This document shows positions 25,489 through 31,166 of a stretch of DNA of 38,589 nucleotides, one piece after another. The translations under genes were made by a program, and so were the position numbers. Under the pieces are notes generated by a model. That model ran no database searches and was not told where the DNA came from. It saw only the letters and a program-made list of their open reading frames with translations. Origin of the DNA: Phormidium sp. FACHB-1136 (GTDB lineage Bacteria; Cyanobacteriota; Cyanobacteriia; Phormidesmidales; Phormidesmidaceae); contig NZ_JACJRS010000050.1 in the NCBI RefSeq assembly GCF_014697375.1, positions 1 to 38,589 of the forward strand, in the 5' to 3' direction. Numbering within the stretch: position 1 is the first letter of the stretch; every line of letters starts with the position of its first letter.

Positions 25489-26112
25489 CTAGAAGGGTTT
25501 AGCGATCAAGGTCTCGGAATCAAACTGAAAACGAGCTTTGGGTTGCATTTCTCCATAGAGTTGAAAGGTGACGGCGGGCTCTGATCCCAGGGTTTCGACC
25601 TGGTGGATGGCGGCGGGCATAAAGCTGATAACTTCTCCGGTATTGAGAATGCGCTGACCCGTGGGTTGAATATGAATGCCATCGTCAGCATATTGCCAAA
25701 AGGTATGGCGTTCTTGCCCTTCTAGCAAGGCCACAACGCCCCAGGTGCCATGGTTATGAATGGGCGTGATAATACCGGGATTGGTCATCACATTCTGCAC
25801 CGTTAGCGGATAACCCAGTTCTTCATAAAGGGGTAAGACGGTAGATCCTGTCCTGGGATCAGGAACGGCCCGCCGGGTTGTTAGCCAATAGGAATTAAGA
25901 ATAAGTTTGCGTACCTTACGCCGGATCTGGGGCAGATAATCCCACTGATCAAATTCATGGGGGGCATAGTCAAGAATGTGCAGAATATCGCTGAGAAATT
26001 GATGCAGATAATAGTGATCTTGCAGCAAGTCCCAAGGGCGAGGGGTGGGGCGAAGTTGGCATTGGCCTATCTCATCCACAAACCAATCTTGATGGAGCAA
26101 ATCCGTGGTCAT
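25489..26112 (-). CDS. Cysteine dioxygenase-like cupin protein
   Basis: The 207-residue product is a cupin related to cysteine dioxygenase/thiol dioxygenases. The first cupin motif is GIITPIHNHGTWGVVALLEGQE, with the metal-binding His pair. The second is FMPAAIHQVETLGSEPAVTFQLYG, with the third His. Such enzymes use non-haem Fe(II) and O2 to oxidise thiols such as cysteine to a sulfinate. The substrate here is not certain. The ATG at 26112 follows GGAGG at a 6-nt spacing, better than the ATG one codon earlier, and starts MTTDLLHQDWF. It lies inside the nif-oriented gene run, 72 bp after the CBS-CP12 gene and 7 bp before the ArsC-like gene. Confidence 0.85.
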   Translation of the reverse strand: MTTDLLHQDWFVDEIGQCQLRPTPRPWDLLQDHYYLHQFLSDILHILDYAPHEFDQWDYLPQIRRKVRKLILNSYWLTTRRAVPDPRTGSTVLPLYEELGYPLTVQNVMTNPGIITPIHNHGTWGVVALLEGQERHTFWQYADDGIHIQPTGQRILNTGEVISFMPAAIHQVETLGSEPAVTFQLYGEMQPKARFQFDSETLIAKPF

Positions 26113-26184
26113 CATCGACCTCCATGGCCTGATCAAAAGCAGTTCGGCGGCAGAATGGAACAATTCCGCCGCCGAGGAATGGGA

Positions 26185-26772
26185 CTAAGCCAAGGCTGGC
26201 TCAGGGGTATCTTCCACAGCGCTTTGCTCAGGAACTTCACCCTGACAGAAAGCCAGTTCCGCCTCTAGCTCGGCCACGGCAGCCCAGGCTTCTTTGCCAG
26301 CGTTGGAGTAGGGGCCTTTGGCCGCAGAAACGCCACGGGCATGGGCAACTTGGGCCTGGAGTGCCTTTTGCAGTAGAGGCACCCTGGGATTTTCCACAAA
26401 GTCGCTCTTTTGCAGAATATCAGTGTTGGAAATAATCCCGATCAGGTCGTTTTGGATCACCGGAGCCCGGTCAATACCAAAGTGGGCAAACAGACGCGCC
26501 ACATACTCAACGCCCAGATCAGGATTGATTACCAAACAGGGTTTATTCATAATTTCATAAACCTTGATGGTCTTGGGATCGGTGCCGTAGGCCACCACTT
26601 TGTTTACAATGTCCGTATCGGTGACAATGCCATAGGCATCCTCAGGATTACGTCGTTCGACAATCAAAGAATGAAGCTTCTTGAACTTCATCAGTTGTAC
26701 CGCTTCAGCGACCGTTGCAGACCCCTTAATGGTAGCAACTTCATCGGTCATAATATCTCTTGCAGTAGCCAT
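26185..26772 (-). CDS. CBS-domain pair with C-terminal CP12-like domain
   Basis: The 195-residue product has two CBS domains: MATARDIMTDEVATIKGSATVAEAVQLMKFKK and HSLIVERRNPEDAYGIVTDTDIV (about 1-60), then YEIMNKPCLVINPDLGVEYVARLFAHFGIDRAPVI with LIGIISNTDIL (about 75-125). CBS pairs bind adenine nucleotides as energy sensors. The tail (about 135-185) is CP12-like: LQKALQAQVAHARGVSAAKGPYSNAGKEAWAAVAELEAELA, matching the AWxxVEELxAE core. CP12 binds GAPDH and phosphoribulokinase through Cys pairs. Here those cysteines are missing: only one Cys remains (AFCQGE), so redox locking like classic CP12 is unlikely. CBS-CP12 fusions are known in cyanobacteria. AAGGAGAAGG precedes the ATG at 26772. Confidence 0.87.
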   Translation of the reverse strand: MATARDIMTDEVATIKGSATVAEAVQLMKFKKLHSLIVERRNPEDAYGIVTDTDIVNKVVAYGTDPKTIKVYEIMNKPCLVINPDLGVEYVARLFAHFGIDRAPVIQNDLIGIISNTDILQKSDFVENPRVPLLQKALQAQVAHARGVSAAKGPYSNAGKEAWAAVAELEAELAFCQGEVPEQSAVEDTPEPALA

Positions 26773-26980
26773 AATGAACCTTCTCCTTACATGGACAAAA
26801 CAGGTTGAAAAGATCCTCCTAATGGTCATTTTTTAATGCCAAGCGAACTAGTTCAAGGGCATCACCTCCTGTAGGGATCGATAGATGACTAGATGCGCGT
26901 TAAGCGATGGATTGGGTAAAAAGAGATTGAGGAAAACGCAGTAGAATCCAACATTAGATTGTGCTTGCTTGGCAGCGGTC

Positions 26981-27018
26981 TTGTTAGGTTCTGCTATCGC
27001 GCTACTCAATCTAGACGG
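26981..27018 (+). repeat. Dispersed intergenic repeat, diverged copy
   Basis: TTGTTAGGTTCTGCTATCGC and the following GCTACTCAATCTAGACGG resemble, with substitutions, the repeat at 28095-28129 (TTGTTGGGTTCTGCTTTGCG then CCACCCAACCTACGG). The GTTGGGT/ACCCAAC arms are a common cyanobacterial intergenic palindrome. It lies in the 286-bp gap between the flavodoxin and CBS-CP12 genes. Confidence 0.55.
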
Positions 27019-27058
27019 AAGTAGGCTAGATGGATCGCCGATTAATTCGTTCCATTGC

Positions 27059-27589
27059 TTAAGCGGCAATGGCCGGGAAATCTGGCTTGAGAATTTCTAG
27101 CCAATCAGCAATTCGCTGGTCGGTTTTGTCGCTTTCATTTACCTCATCCAGGGGCAAGCCCACAAACTTGCCGTCTTGAATGGCCGATGATTGCTCAAAG
27201 GAATAGTCGTCAACAGACACCGATCCAACCAGGTTGGCCCCCAGGGCTTTGAACTGTTTGTACAGAATGCCCAGGGCACCGACAAAATGCTTACTGTGGC
27301 CTTCGCAATCTCCAGGGCCAAAGAGGGCGATGGTTTTGCCAGAAAAATCGGGCTTATCCATCTCTATGTCAAAAAGCGGTTCTCGCCAATCGTTTTGGAG
27401 TTCCCCTGCACCCCAGGTAGAACAACCGAGAATTAGGTAGTCGTACTTGAGTAAGTCATCCACATCATCGAAATCCTCTTCCATGCTGTAGAGGTCGCAA
27501 TTATCTTCACCAATGGCCTCTTGTATTTTCCCCGCAATTTCTTCCGTAACGCCTGAGGTGCTGCCGTAGAAAAGTCCAATCTTAGTCAT
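27059..27589 (-). CDS. Long-chain flavodoxin
   Basis: The 176-residue product is a long-chain flavodoxin. The FMN phosphate loop is GLFYGSTSGVTEEIAGKIQ (residues 4-22). The isoalloxazine-contacting loops are LGCSTWGAGELQNDW (about 54-68) and FGPGDCEGHSKHFVGALG (about 89-106), with the long-chain insertion after it. It carries low-potential electrons, and its place directly after fdxH in the nif gene run suggests a NifF-like donor to nitrogenase reductase, although IsiB-type general use under iron limitation is also possible. The ATG at 27589 with GGGAGC upstream is the real start: an in-frame extension of 53 codons gives unrelated sequence and overlaps fdxH. Confidence 0.92.
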   Translation of the reverse strand: MTKIGLFYGSTSGVTEEIAGKIQEAIGEDNCDLYSMEEDFDDVDDLLKYDYLILGCSTWGAGELQNDWREPLFDIEMDKPDFSGKTIALFGPGDCEGHSKHFVGALGILYKQFKALGANLVGSVSVDDYSFEQSSAIQDGKFVGLPLDEVNESDKTDQRIADWLEILKPDFPAIAA

Positions 27590-27650
27590 GGGTCTTGCTC
27601 CCAGTAATAGGAAAATAGTCGTCGATCTAGGCGATGTCGTATGCCAATCT

Positions 27651-27950
27651 TCAAACGAGATAGGCTTCCATGTGGGTCTTAATCGTGCAGTCTGAGCGAG
27701 GATAGGCCGTACACAGCAGTACAAATCCCTTCGCCATTTGTTCATCATCTAGGAAGGACTGTTCAGACTGATCAATTTCGCCTTCTACTAACTTGCCCAC
27801 ACAACTAGAGCAAGCCCCCGACCGACAGGAAAAGGGTAATTCAATGTCATTCTCTTCCGCTGCATCCACAATATAGGTATCTTCATCCACGGGAATAGTG
27901 ATGTCGATATTGCGTTTTTTGTTGATCAAATGAACTTGGAAGGTTGCCAT
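27651..27950 (-). CDS. fdxH: Nif-associated 2Fe-2S ferredoxin FdxH
   Basis: The 99-residue product is a plant-type 2Fe-2S ferredoxin with the ligands Cys42, Cys47, Cys50 and Cys80 (CRSGACSSC ... LLC). The body matches the heterocyst-type Fdx[38 protein letters not shown]. FdxH donates electrons to dinitrogenase reductase NifH, and its distinctive surface residues differ from photosynthetic PetF. It lies between hesB and the flavodoxin gene, as is usual for hesAB-fdxH in cyanobacteria. Gaps are 186 bp upstream, filled by dispersed repeats, and 61 bp downstream. Non-heterocystous diazotrophs also carry FdxH, so it does not imply heterocysts. Confidence 0.95.
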   Translation of the reverse strand: MATFQVHLINKKRNIDITIPVDEDTYIVDAAEENDIELPFSCRSGACSSCVGKLVEGEIDQSEQSFLDDEQMAKGFVLLCTAYPRSDCTIKTHMEAYLV

Positions 27951-28040
27951 GATGAATCTCCGATTGAGAGAGATGAGATTAGGGAAGAAGGAGAATCGGC
28001 GATAAGTTATTTCCCCTTACTCCTTCTGTTTGGTTCAATC

Positions 28041-28074
28041 TGAGGGTTTGCTTCGCGCTAGCTAACCTACGATG
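28041..28074 (+). repeat. Dispersed intergenic repeat, partial copy
   Basis: TGAGGGTTTGCTTCGCGCTA followed by GCTAACCTACGATG is a diverged relative of the 28095-28129 repeat, sharing GGGTT-CTTCGCGC-TAACCTACG spacing. It sits in the hesB-fdxH gap. Confidence 0.45.
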
Positions 28075-28094
28075 ATGGGACAATTCGGTCTGCT

Positions 28095-28129
28095 TTGTTG
28101 GGTTCTGCTTTGCGCCACCCAACCTACGG
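28095..28129 (+). repeat. Dispersed intergenic palindromic repeat
   Basis: TTGTTGGGTTCTGCTTTGCG then CCACCCAACCTACGG has GTTGGGT and ACCCAAC arms that pair. Related copies lie at 26981-27018 and 28041-28074. It is 7 bp from the hesB stop, so it could also shape the 3' end of that reading frame's transcript. Confidence 0.65.
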
Positions 28130-28136
28130 AAAATCT

Positions 28137-28502
28137 TTAACTACAGGGAACTCCGGTGGGGCTACATTCTCCGGCCTGGAAGGACTTGCCACAGCTACAG
28201 GTATCGGTTGCATTGGGGTTGCTAAATTTAAAGCCGCTTTCTAGTAGGCTATCCACATAATCCACCACAATTCCCTCCAGCAGGGGTGCGCTTTTGGGGT
28301 CAATAAATACCTTTAACTGACCCGATTCCACCACCTGGTCATCGGCCTTGGGCGCATCGGAAATTTTGATGTCGTACTCGTAGCCATTGCAGCCGCCATC
28401 TTTCACCGCAAGGCGTATGCCCCGGCTGGGGGTGTAGTTGGGGGTGCCCCGCAAAAAGGTACGCAGGCGTAGTTCGGCAATTTCAGTGAGGGTGATAGTC
28501 AT
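28137..28502 (-). CDS. hesB: HesB/IscA-type iron-sulfur carrier
   Basis: The 121-residue product is an A-type carrier that accepts and delivers Fe-S clusters. Three cysteine sites are in place: KDGGCNGYEYDIK (first Cys) and CSCGKSF (the CxC pair, about residues 102-104). The C-terminal extension AGECSPTGVPCS is typical of the HesB form found beside hesA in nitrogen-fixing cyanobacteria, rather than general IscA. It probably helps mature nitrogenase Fe-S proteins. It lies 88 bp downstream of hesA, with a GC-rich hairpin repeat in the gap, and is followed by fdxH. Confidence 0.94.
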   Translation of the reverse strand: MTITLTEIAELRLRTFLRGTPNYTPSRGIRLAVKDGGCNGYEYDIKISDAPKADDQVVESGQLKVFIDPKSAPLLEGIVVDYVDSLLESGFKFSNPNATDTCSCGKSFQAGECSPTGVPCS

Positions 28503-28552
28503 GGGATTAGGGGGATAGGAATTAGGGGTTGGGGCTAGGGTTGGGGCTGGAG

Positions 28553-28582
28553 TTGGGGCACACTGCGGTGCGCCCGTACGGG
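28553..28582 (+). repeat. GC-rich hairpin repeat, copy A
   Basis: TTGGGGCACACTGCGGTGCG then CCCGTACGG matches copies at 30138-30166 and 36639-36665. One arm has an A for G change compared with the GGGCGCAC/GTGCGCCC pairing of the others. It is located between hesA and hesB. Confidence 0.75.
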
Positions 28583-28590
28583 GAGGCTGG

Positions 28591-29382
28591 TTATCTACTA
28601 GCTAGGGTTGGGAGGGCCAGGGGCTTTTCCGGCAGGGGTTTTCCCTGGGGGCCACCGCAGATAGGACAGTCGGGATCGTGGTAGGTGCGGCGTTTGGCGA
28701 ATTCGGCCCTGGCCAAATCCATGGTGAGAAGCTGGCCCAGCAGGGGGTCGCCCAGTCCGGTGATCAGCTTCACGGCTTCCAGGGCGGCAAGGCAGGCGAG
28801 GGTGCCCGATACCGCCCCCAGTACCCCAAATCCCCAGCGATCCCACTCCGGCTTTTCGGGAAAAAGGCAGGATAAACAGGGAGTTTTGCCCGGAATAACG
28901 GTGGTTAGGTAGGCTTCCATGGCATTCATCGCCGCTTCCACCATGGGCTTGTTCCAGCGCACACAGGCAGCATTCAGCAAATCCCGCTCCGCAAAGTCGA
29001 AGGCACAGTCCAGAGCCAAATCCGCCCGCCGCACCAGGGCATCAATGTTGTCCACCGTGACGTAGTCGCACACCGCTTCGATCTCGATATCCGGGTTGAA
29101 AGCGGCTAGGGTTTCCTGGGCTTTAAACACCCTGGGTTGACCCACCCAGTCATCGGTCATCAAAATCTGGCGGTTCATGTCGTCCCGCTGGAGGTTGCCC
29201 CCCCGCACCAGGATCAACCGCCCCACCCCCGCCGCCGCTAGGTATAGCGCGGCAGTGCCCCCCAATCCGCCGACCCCGGTTACTAGGGCCGTGGTGGCTT
29301 TCAGTCGCTCCTGCGCTTCCCGACCAAAGCCAGGGAGCTGCATTTGCCGACGATAGCGTTCGAGTTCAGTGGGGGTAAGCAT
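28591..29382 (-). CDS. hesA: HesA, ThiF/MoeB-family adenylating protein
   Basis: The 263-residue product belongs to the E1-like ThiF/MoeB/HesA family. The nucleotide loop is VTGVGGLGGTAALYLAAAGVG (about residues 34-54), followed by NLQRDDMNRQILMTDDWVGQ and DLALDCAFDFAERDLLN. Two CXXC motifs, CLSCLFPEK (about 177) and CPICGGPQ near the end, should bind zinc. In cyanobacteria HesA accompanies hesB and nif genes; it is thought to support FeMo-co or Fe-S/Mo provision, though its chemistry is not proven. A MITE-like element separates it from nifW and a hairpin repeat from hesB. Length is normal for HesA. Confidence 0.93.
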   Translation of the reverse strand: MLTPTELERYRRQMQLPGFGREAQERLKATTALVTGVGGLGGTAALYLAAAGVGRLILVRGGNLQRDDMNRQILMTDDWVGQPRVFKAQETLAAFNPDIEIEAVCDYVTVDNIDALVRRADLALDCAFDFAERDLLNAACVRWNKPMVEAAMNAMEAYLTTVIPGKTPCLSCLFPEKPEWDRWGFGVLGAVSGTLACLAALEAVKLITGLGDPLLGQLLTMDLARAEFAKRRTYHDPDCPICGGPQGKPLPEKPLALPTLASR

Positions 29383-29420
29383 GGGAATGATGGGTTAGCG
29401 ATTTTAAGGTTTTGGGAGTT

Positions 29421-29536
29421 GATCCCCCCTAGCCCCCCTTGGAAAGGGGGGAATAGAGGCTAGGTGAGAGGCAAAATCCTCTTGGAAAGGAATTGGCCTT
29501 CAAAGTCCCCCTTTTCAAGGGGGATTTAGGGGGATC
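29421..29536 (-). repeat. MITE-like palindromic repeat, copy 2
   Basis: GATCCCCCCTAGCCCCCC opens the element and GGGGGATTTAGGGGGATC closes it; inner hairpins TTGGAAAGGGGGG and CCCCCTTTTCAAGGGGG lie at the two ends. Read on the minus strand it starts nearly as the copy at 8792 and shares ACTTTGAAGG. No transposase is encoded. It fills the nifW-hesA gap. Confidence 0.75.
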
Positions 29537-29561
29537 CCCAGGAGCATGGGCAAAGGCACCC

Positions 29562-29879
29562 TTACTCCATTGCAATTTCCGACATTAAAACGACGTTGCT
29601 GGGCTTTTGGTTGAAGACCTTAAATAATTTCTCAGACTGGGGAGATGAGGTTTGGAAAATGCTGTAGGCTTCTTGCAAAAATCCGCGATAACGGCTGAAG
29701 GTGGCTTCATCGTCAAAGTCGGGCATCAGTGCGCCCCTTTCTCGCATTAGGTGGGCAAACTTTTGCAGAACATGTAGGCGATTAACATTGAGAAAGCTGG
29801 GATCGTAGGGCAGTTCAAAAAAGGCAAAATAGTCTTCGGCCTGGGTGATTTGGTTGAAGGCTTTGGTTTTAGTGGTCAT
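29562..29879 (-). CDS. nifW: Nitrogenase-stabilizing/protective protein NifW
   Basis: The 105-residue product matches NifW: AEDYFAFFELPYDPSFLNVNRLHVLQKFAHLM, then DEATFSRYRGFLQEAYSIFQTSSPQSEKLFKVF. NifW acts in MoFe-protein maturation or protection, possibly against oxygen damage. Its ATG overlaps the stop of the DUF683 gene by 4 bp, so the two are translationally coupled. A MITE-like repeat starts 26 bp after its stop. Confidence 0.93.
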   Translation of the reverse strand: MTTKTKAFNQITQAEDYFAFFELPYDPSFLNVNRLHVLQKFAHLMRERGALMPDFDDEATFSRYRGFLQEAYSIFQTSSPQSEKLFKVFNQKPSNVVLMSEIAME

Positions 29880-30094
29880 TGGGCTGTCTCCAGGGTTTTC
29901 AACTGTTGTCTGAGGTCGCGTAGTTGGCAGTAGATCTCGTAGGTACGAGCCGCAGCTTCGGGCAATAGGTCTAGGTCGGTGGGCAGTCCTTCGGCAATAT
30001 CGTGTAAATCCATCTTGAGCTGACCCGCTTTGCTATTCAGCTTTTTGATTTTGGTCTTTAGCTCATCGATGGTGAGGGATTCGGTGGTTAACAT
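29876..30094 (-). CDS. DUF683 (CCE_0567-type) small nif-associated protein
   Basis: The 72-residue product is a helical-hairpin protein: MLTTESLTIDELKTKIKKLN, KAGQLKMDLHDIAEGLPTDL and AARTYEIYCQLRDLRQQL. It matches DUF683, whose Cyanothece member CCE_0567 forms a metal-binding helical bundle. It is conserved in nif operons; the role is unknown. The ATG at 30094 is preferred because the 18 codons upstream in frame come from an intergenic Asn-Pro-rich stretch (NPAPNANPIPNP) next to a hairpin repeat. It overlaps nifW by 4 bp. Confidence 0.88.
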   Translation of the reverse strand: MLTTESLTIDELKTKIKKLNSKAGQLKMDLHDIAEGLPTDLDLLPEAAARTYEIYCQLRDLRQQLKTLETAQ

Positions 30095-30137
30095 CGGAAA
30101 TCGAGGATTGGGAATTGGGTTAGCGTTAGGGGCTGGA

Positions 30138-30166
30138 TTGGGGCGCACAGCAGTGCGCCCGTACGG
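30138..30166 (+). repeat. GC-rich hairpin repeat, copy B
   Basis: GGGCGCAC and GTGCGCCC pair perfectly over 8 bp around AGCA, followed by GTACGG. The same element occurs at 28553-28582 and 36639-36665. It lies between the DUF269 and DUF683 genes. Confidence 0.8.
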
Positions 30167-30178
30167 AGGATTGAGGGT

Positions 30179-30649
30179 TCACCACTGGCTGACTTCTGGG
30201 AATCGGGTGGCCAGTTCGATTCCTTTTTCGACTAGGCGTTCTCCTTCTTCGTTGAGTTTTTCGAGGGAAACAAAGCCAAATCGTTGGGCATCGCGCAGGG
30301 TTTTAGACACCAGCAGTAGGCGACCGGAGAAAACCAGCGCCCAACCAAAACCCTCATGGCTGAGGTCAATCACCACCTGGGAGAGCATTCCTGTTTCCTG
30401 CTCAATCCGGTAGGCTATGGCGCGGAAAAAGGAGATGATACGCGACTGAGTAATGGGGTCTACTTCGCCTTCTACGGAAATTTCCCGCTTTTGGGCTTTG
30501 GTGAGAATGTAGGGCTTTAGCAGCAATTCATCGGCCCAGTGGCGATAGGTGCCAAAGCTATCGTTGGCGCGAATTTGCTGCACAACGGCCTGCAAAAAGG
30601 GAGAATCCGCAACGGTCAATACTGGGGTCGGGGTTTCGAGAGTACTCAT
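30179..30649 (-). CDS. NifX-associated nitrogen fixation protein (DUF269)
   Basis: The 156-residue product matches DUF269: SPFLQAVVQQIRANDSFGTYRHW, LLLKPYILTKAQKREISVEGEVDP, FFRAIAYRIEQETGMLSQVVIDLSHEGFGWALVFSGRLLLVSKTLRDA and FGFVSLEKLNEEGERLVEKGI. This family is encoded next to nifX in most diazotrophs; a role in FeMo-co handling is presumed. Its start overlaps the nifX stop by 4 bp (ATGA), showing translational coupling. Length is normal. Confidence 0.93.
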   Translation of the reverse strand: MSTLETPTPVLTVADSPFLQAVVQQIRANDSFGTYRHWADELLLKPYILTKAQKREISVEGEVDPITQSRIISFFRAIAYRIEQETGMLSQVVIDLSHEGFGWALVFSGRLLLVSKTLRDAQRFGFVSLEKLNEEGERLVEKGIELATRFPEVSQW

Positions 30650-31071
30650 ACGGTCACTTCCTCCTCGGTTTCAAGGTAAGCATCATCAAATTTGGGGGCT
30701 TGCTCTTGGCTCAGCACCTTACGCAGCCAGGGCGGGGGACTTCCCTGGAGGGTGTGCATCAGTTGTCCCAAAATCGCTTCGATTTCTTCATTTTCGGAGT
30801 GGGATTTCATCGGCGTAATCCGCTTGCCAATTAACCGAGCCGCCGCACTACCACCAATATCGGCCACATAAACAATGGTGCAGCCCTTCAGCGCCTTCAG
30901 CTTGGCATCGATCTTGTCTTCGTTGCCATCTTCTTTCAGATTGCCGCCAAACTTTAGCGTTTCTGAGAAGGTATAGGCATCGGCAGTGAGTTCATAAACA
31001 TCCATTGCGCTGGCCGAGCCAAAGTGGGCGTTAATGTGAATCGAGTCCTTGGTGGCAAAGGCTATTTTCAT
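30646..31071 (-). CDS. nifX: NifX, FeMo-cofactor carrier protein
   Basis: The 141-residue product is a NifX/NafY-type NifB-Dx domain protein: MKIAFATKDSIHINAHFGSA, SAMDVYELTADAYTF, IDAKLKALKGCTIVYVADIGG and AARLIGKRITPMKSHSENEEIEAIL. NifX binds NifB-co and VK-cluster intermediates and passes them to NifEN. AAGGAG lies 7 nt before the ATG. It follows nifEN by 95 bp and overlaps the DUF269 gene. The C-terminal acidic tail (LETEEEVTV) is typical. Confidence 0.94.
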   Translation of the reverse strand: MKIAFATKDSIHINAHFGSASAMDVYELTADAYTFSETLKFGGNLKEDGNEDKIDAKLKALKGCTIVYVADIGGSAAARLIGKRITPMKSHSENEEIEAILGQLMHTLQGSPPPWLRKVLSQEQAPKFDDAYLETEEEVTV

Positions 31072-31120
31072 GGTGCATCTCCTTGAGAGTAGCGAGATCG
31101 AAGAAGGTGAAAGCTAGGGC

Positions 31121-31164
31121 GTTCAAAGTGTCGAGTTCAAAATGCAAAATTCAAAGTTCAAAAC
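31121..31164 (+). repeat. AT-rich TTCAAA-type direct repeat
   Basis: Units such as GTTCAAA, GTTCAAAATG, AATTCAAAGTTCAAAAC are strung together in the nifX-nifEN gap. A similar tract is at 34071-34105 (GATTCAAAGTTCAAAATT). Such tracts are dispersed between genes in many cyanobacterial genomes. Confidence 0.65.
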
Positions 31165-31166
31165 AT

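Noticed and set aside
27590..27748. N-terminal extension of the flavodoxin frame
   Set aside because: The extra 53 residues do not resemble flavodoxin and overlap the end of fdxH; the ATG at 27589 has the family start.
29421..29536. CRISPR array suggested by repeated G/C runs
   Set aside because: Only two hairpin ends of one palindromic element are present; there are no regular spacers or cas genes.
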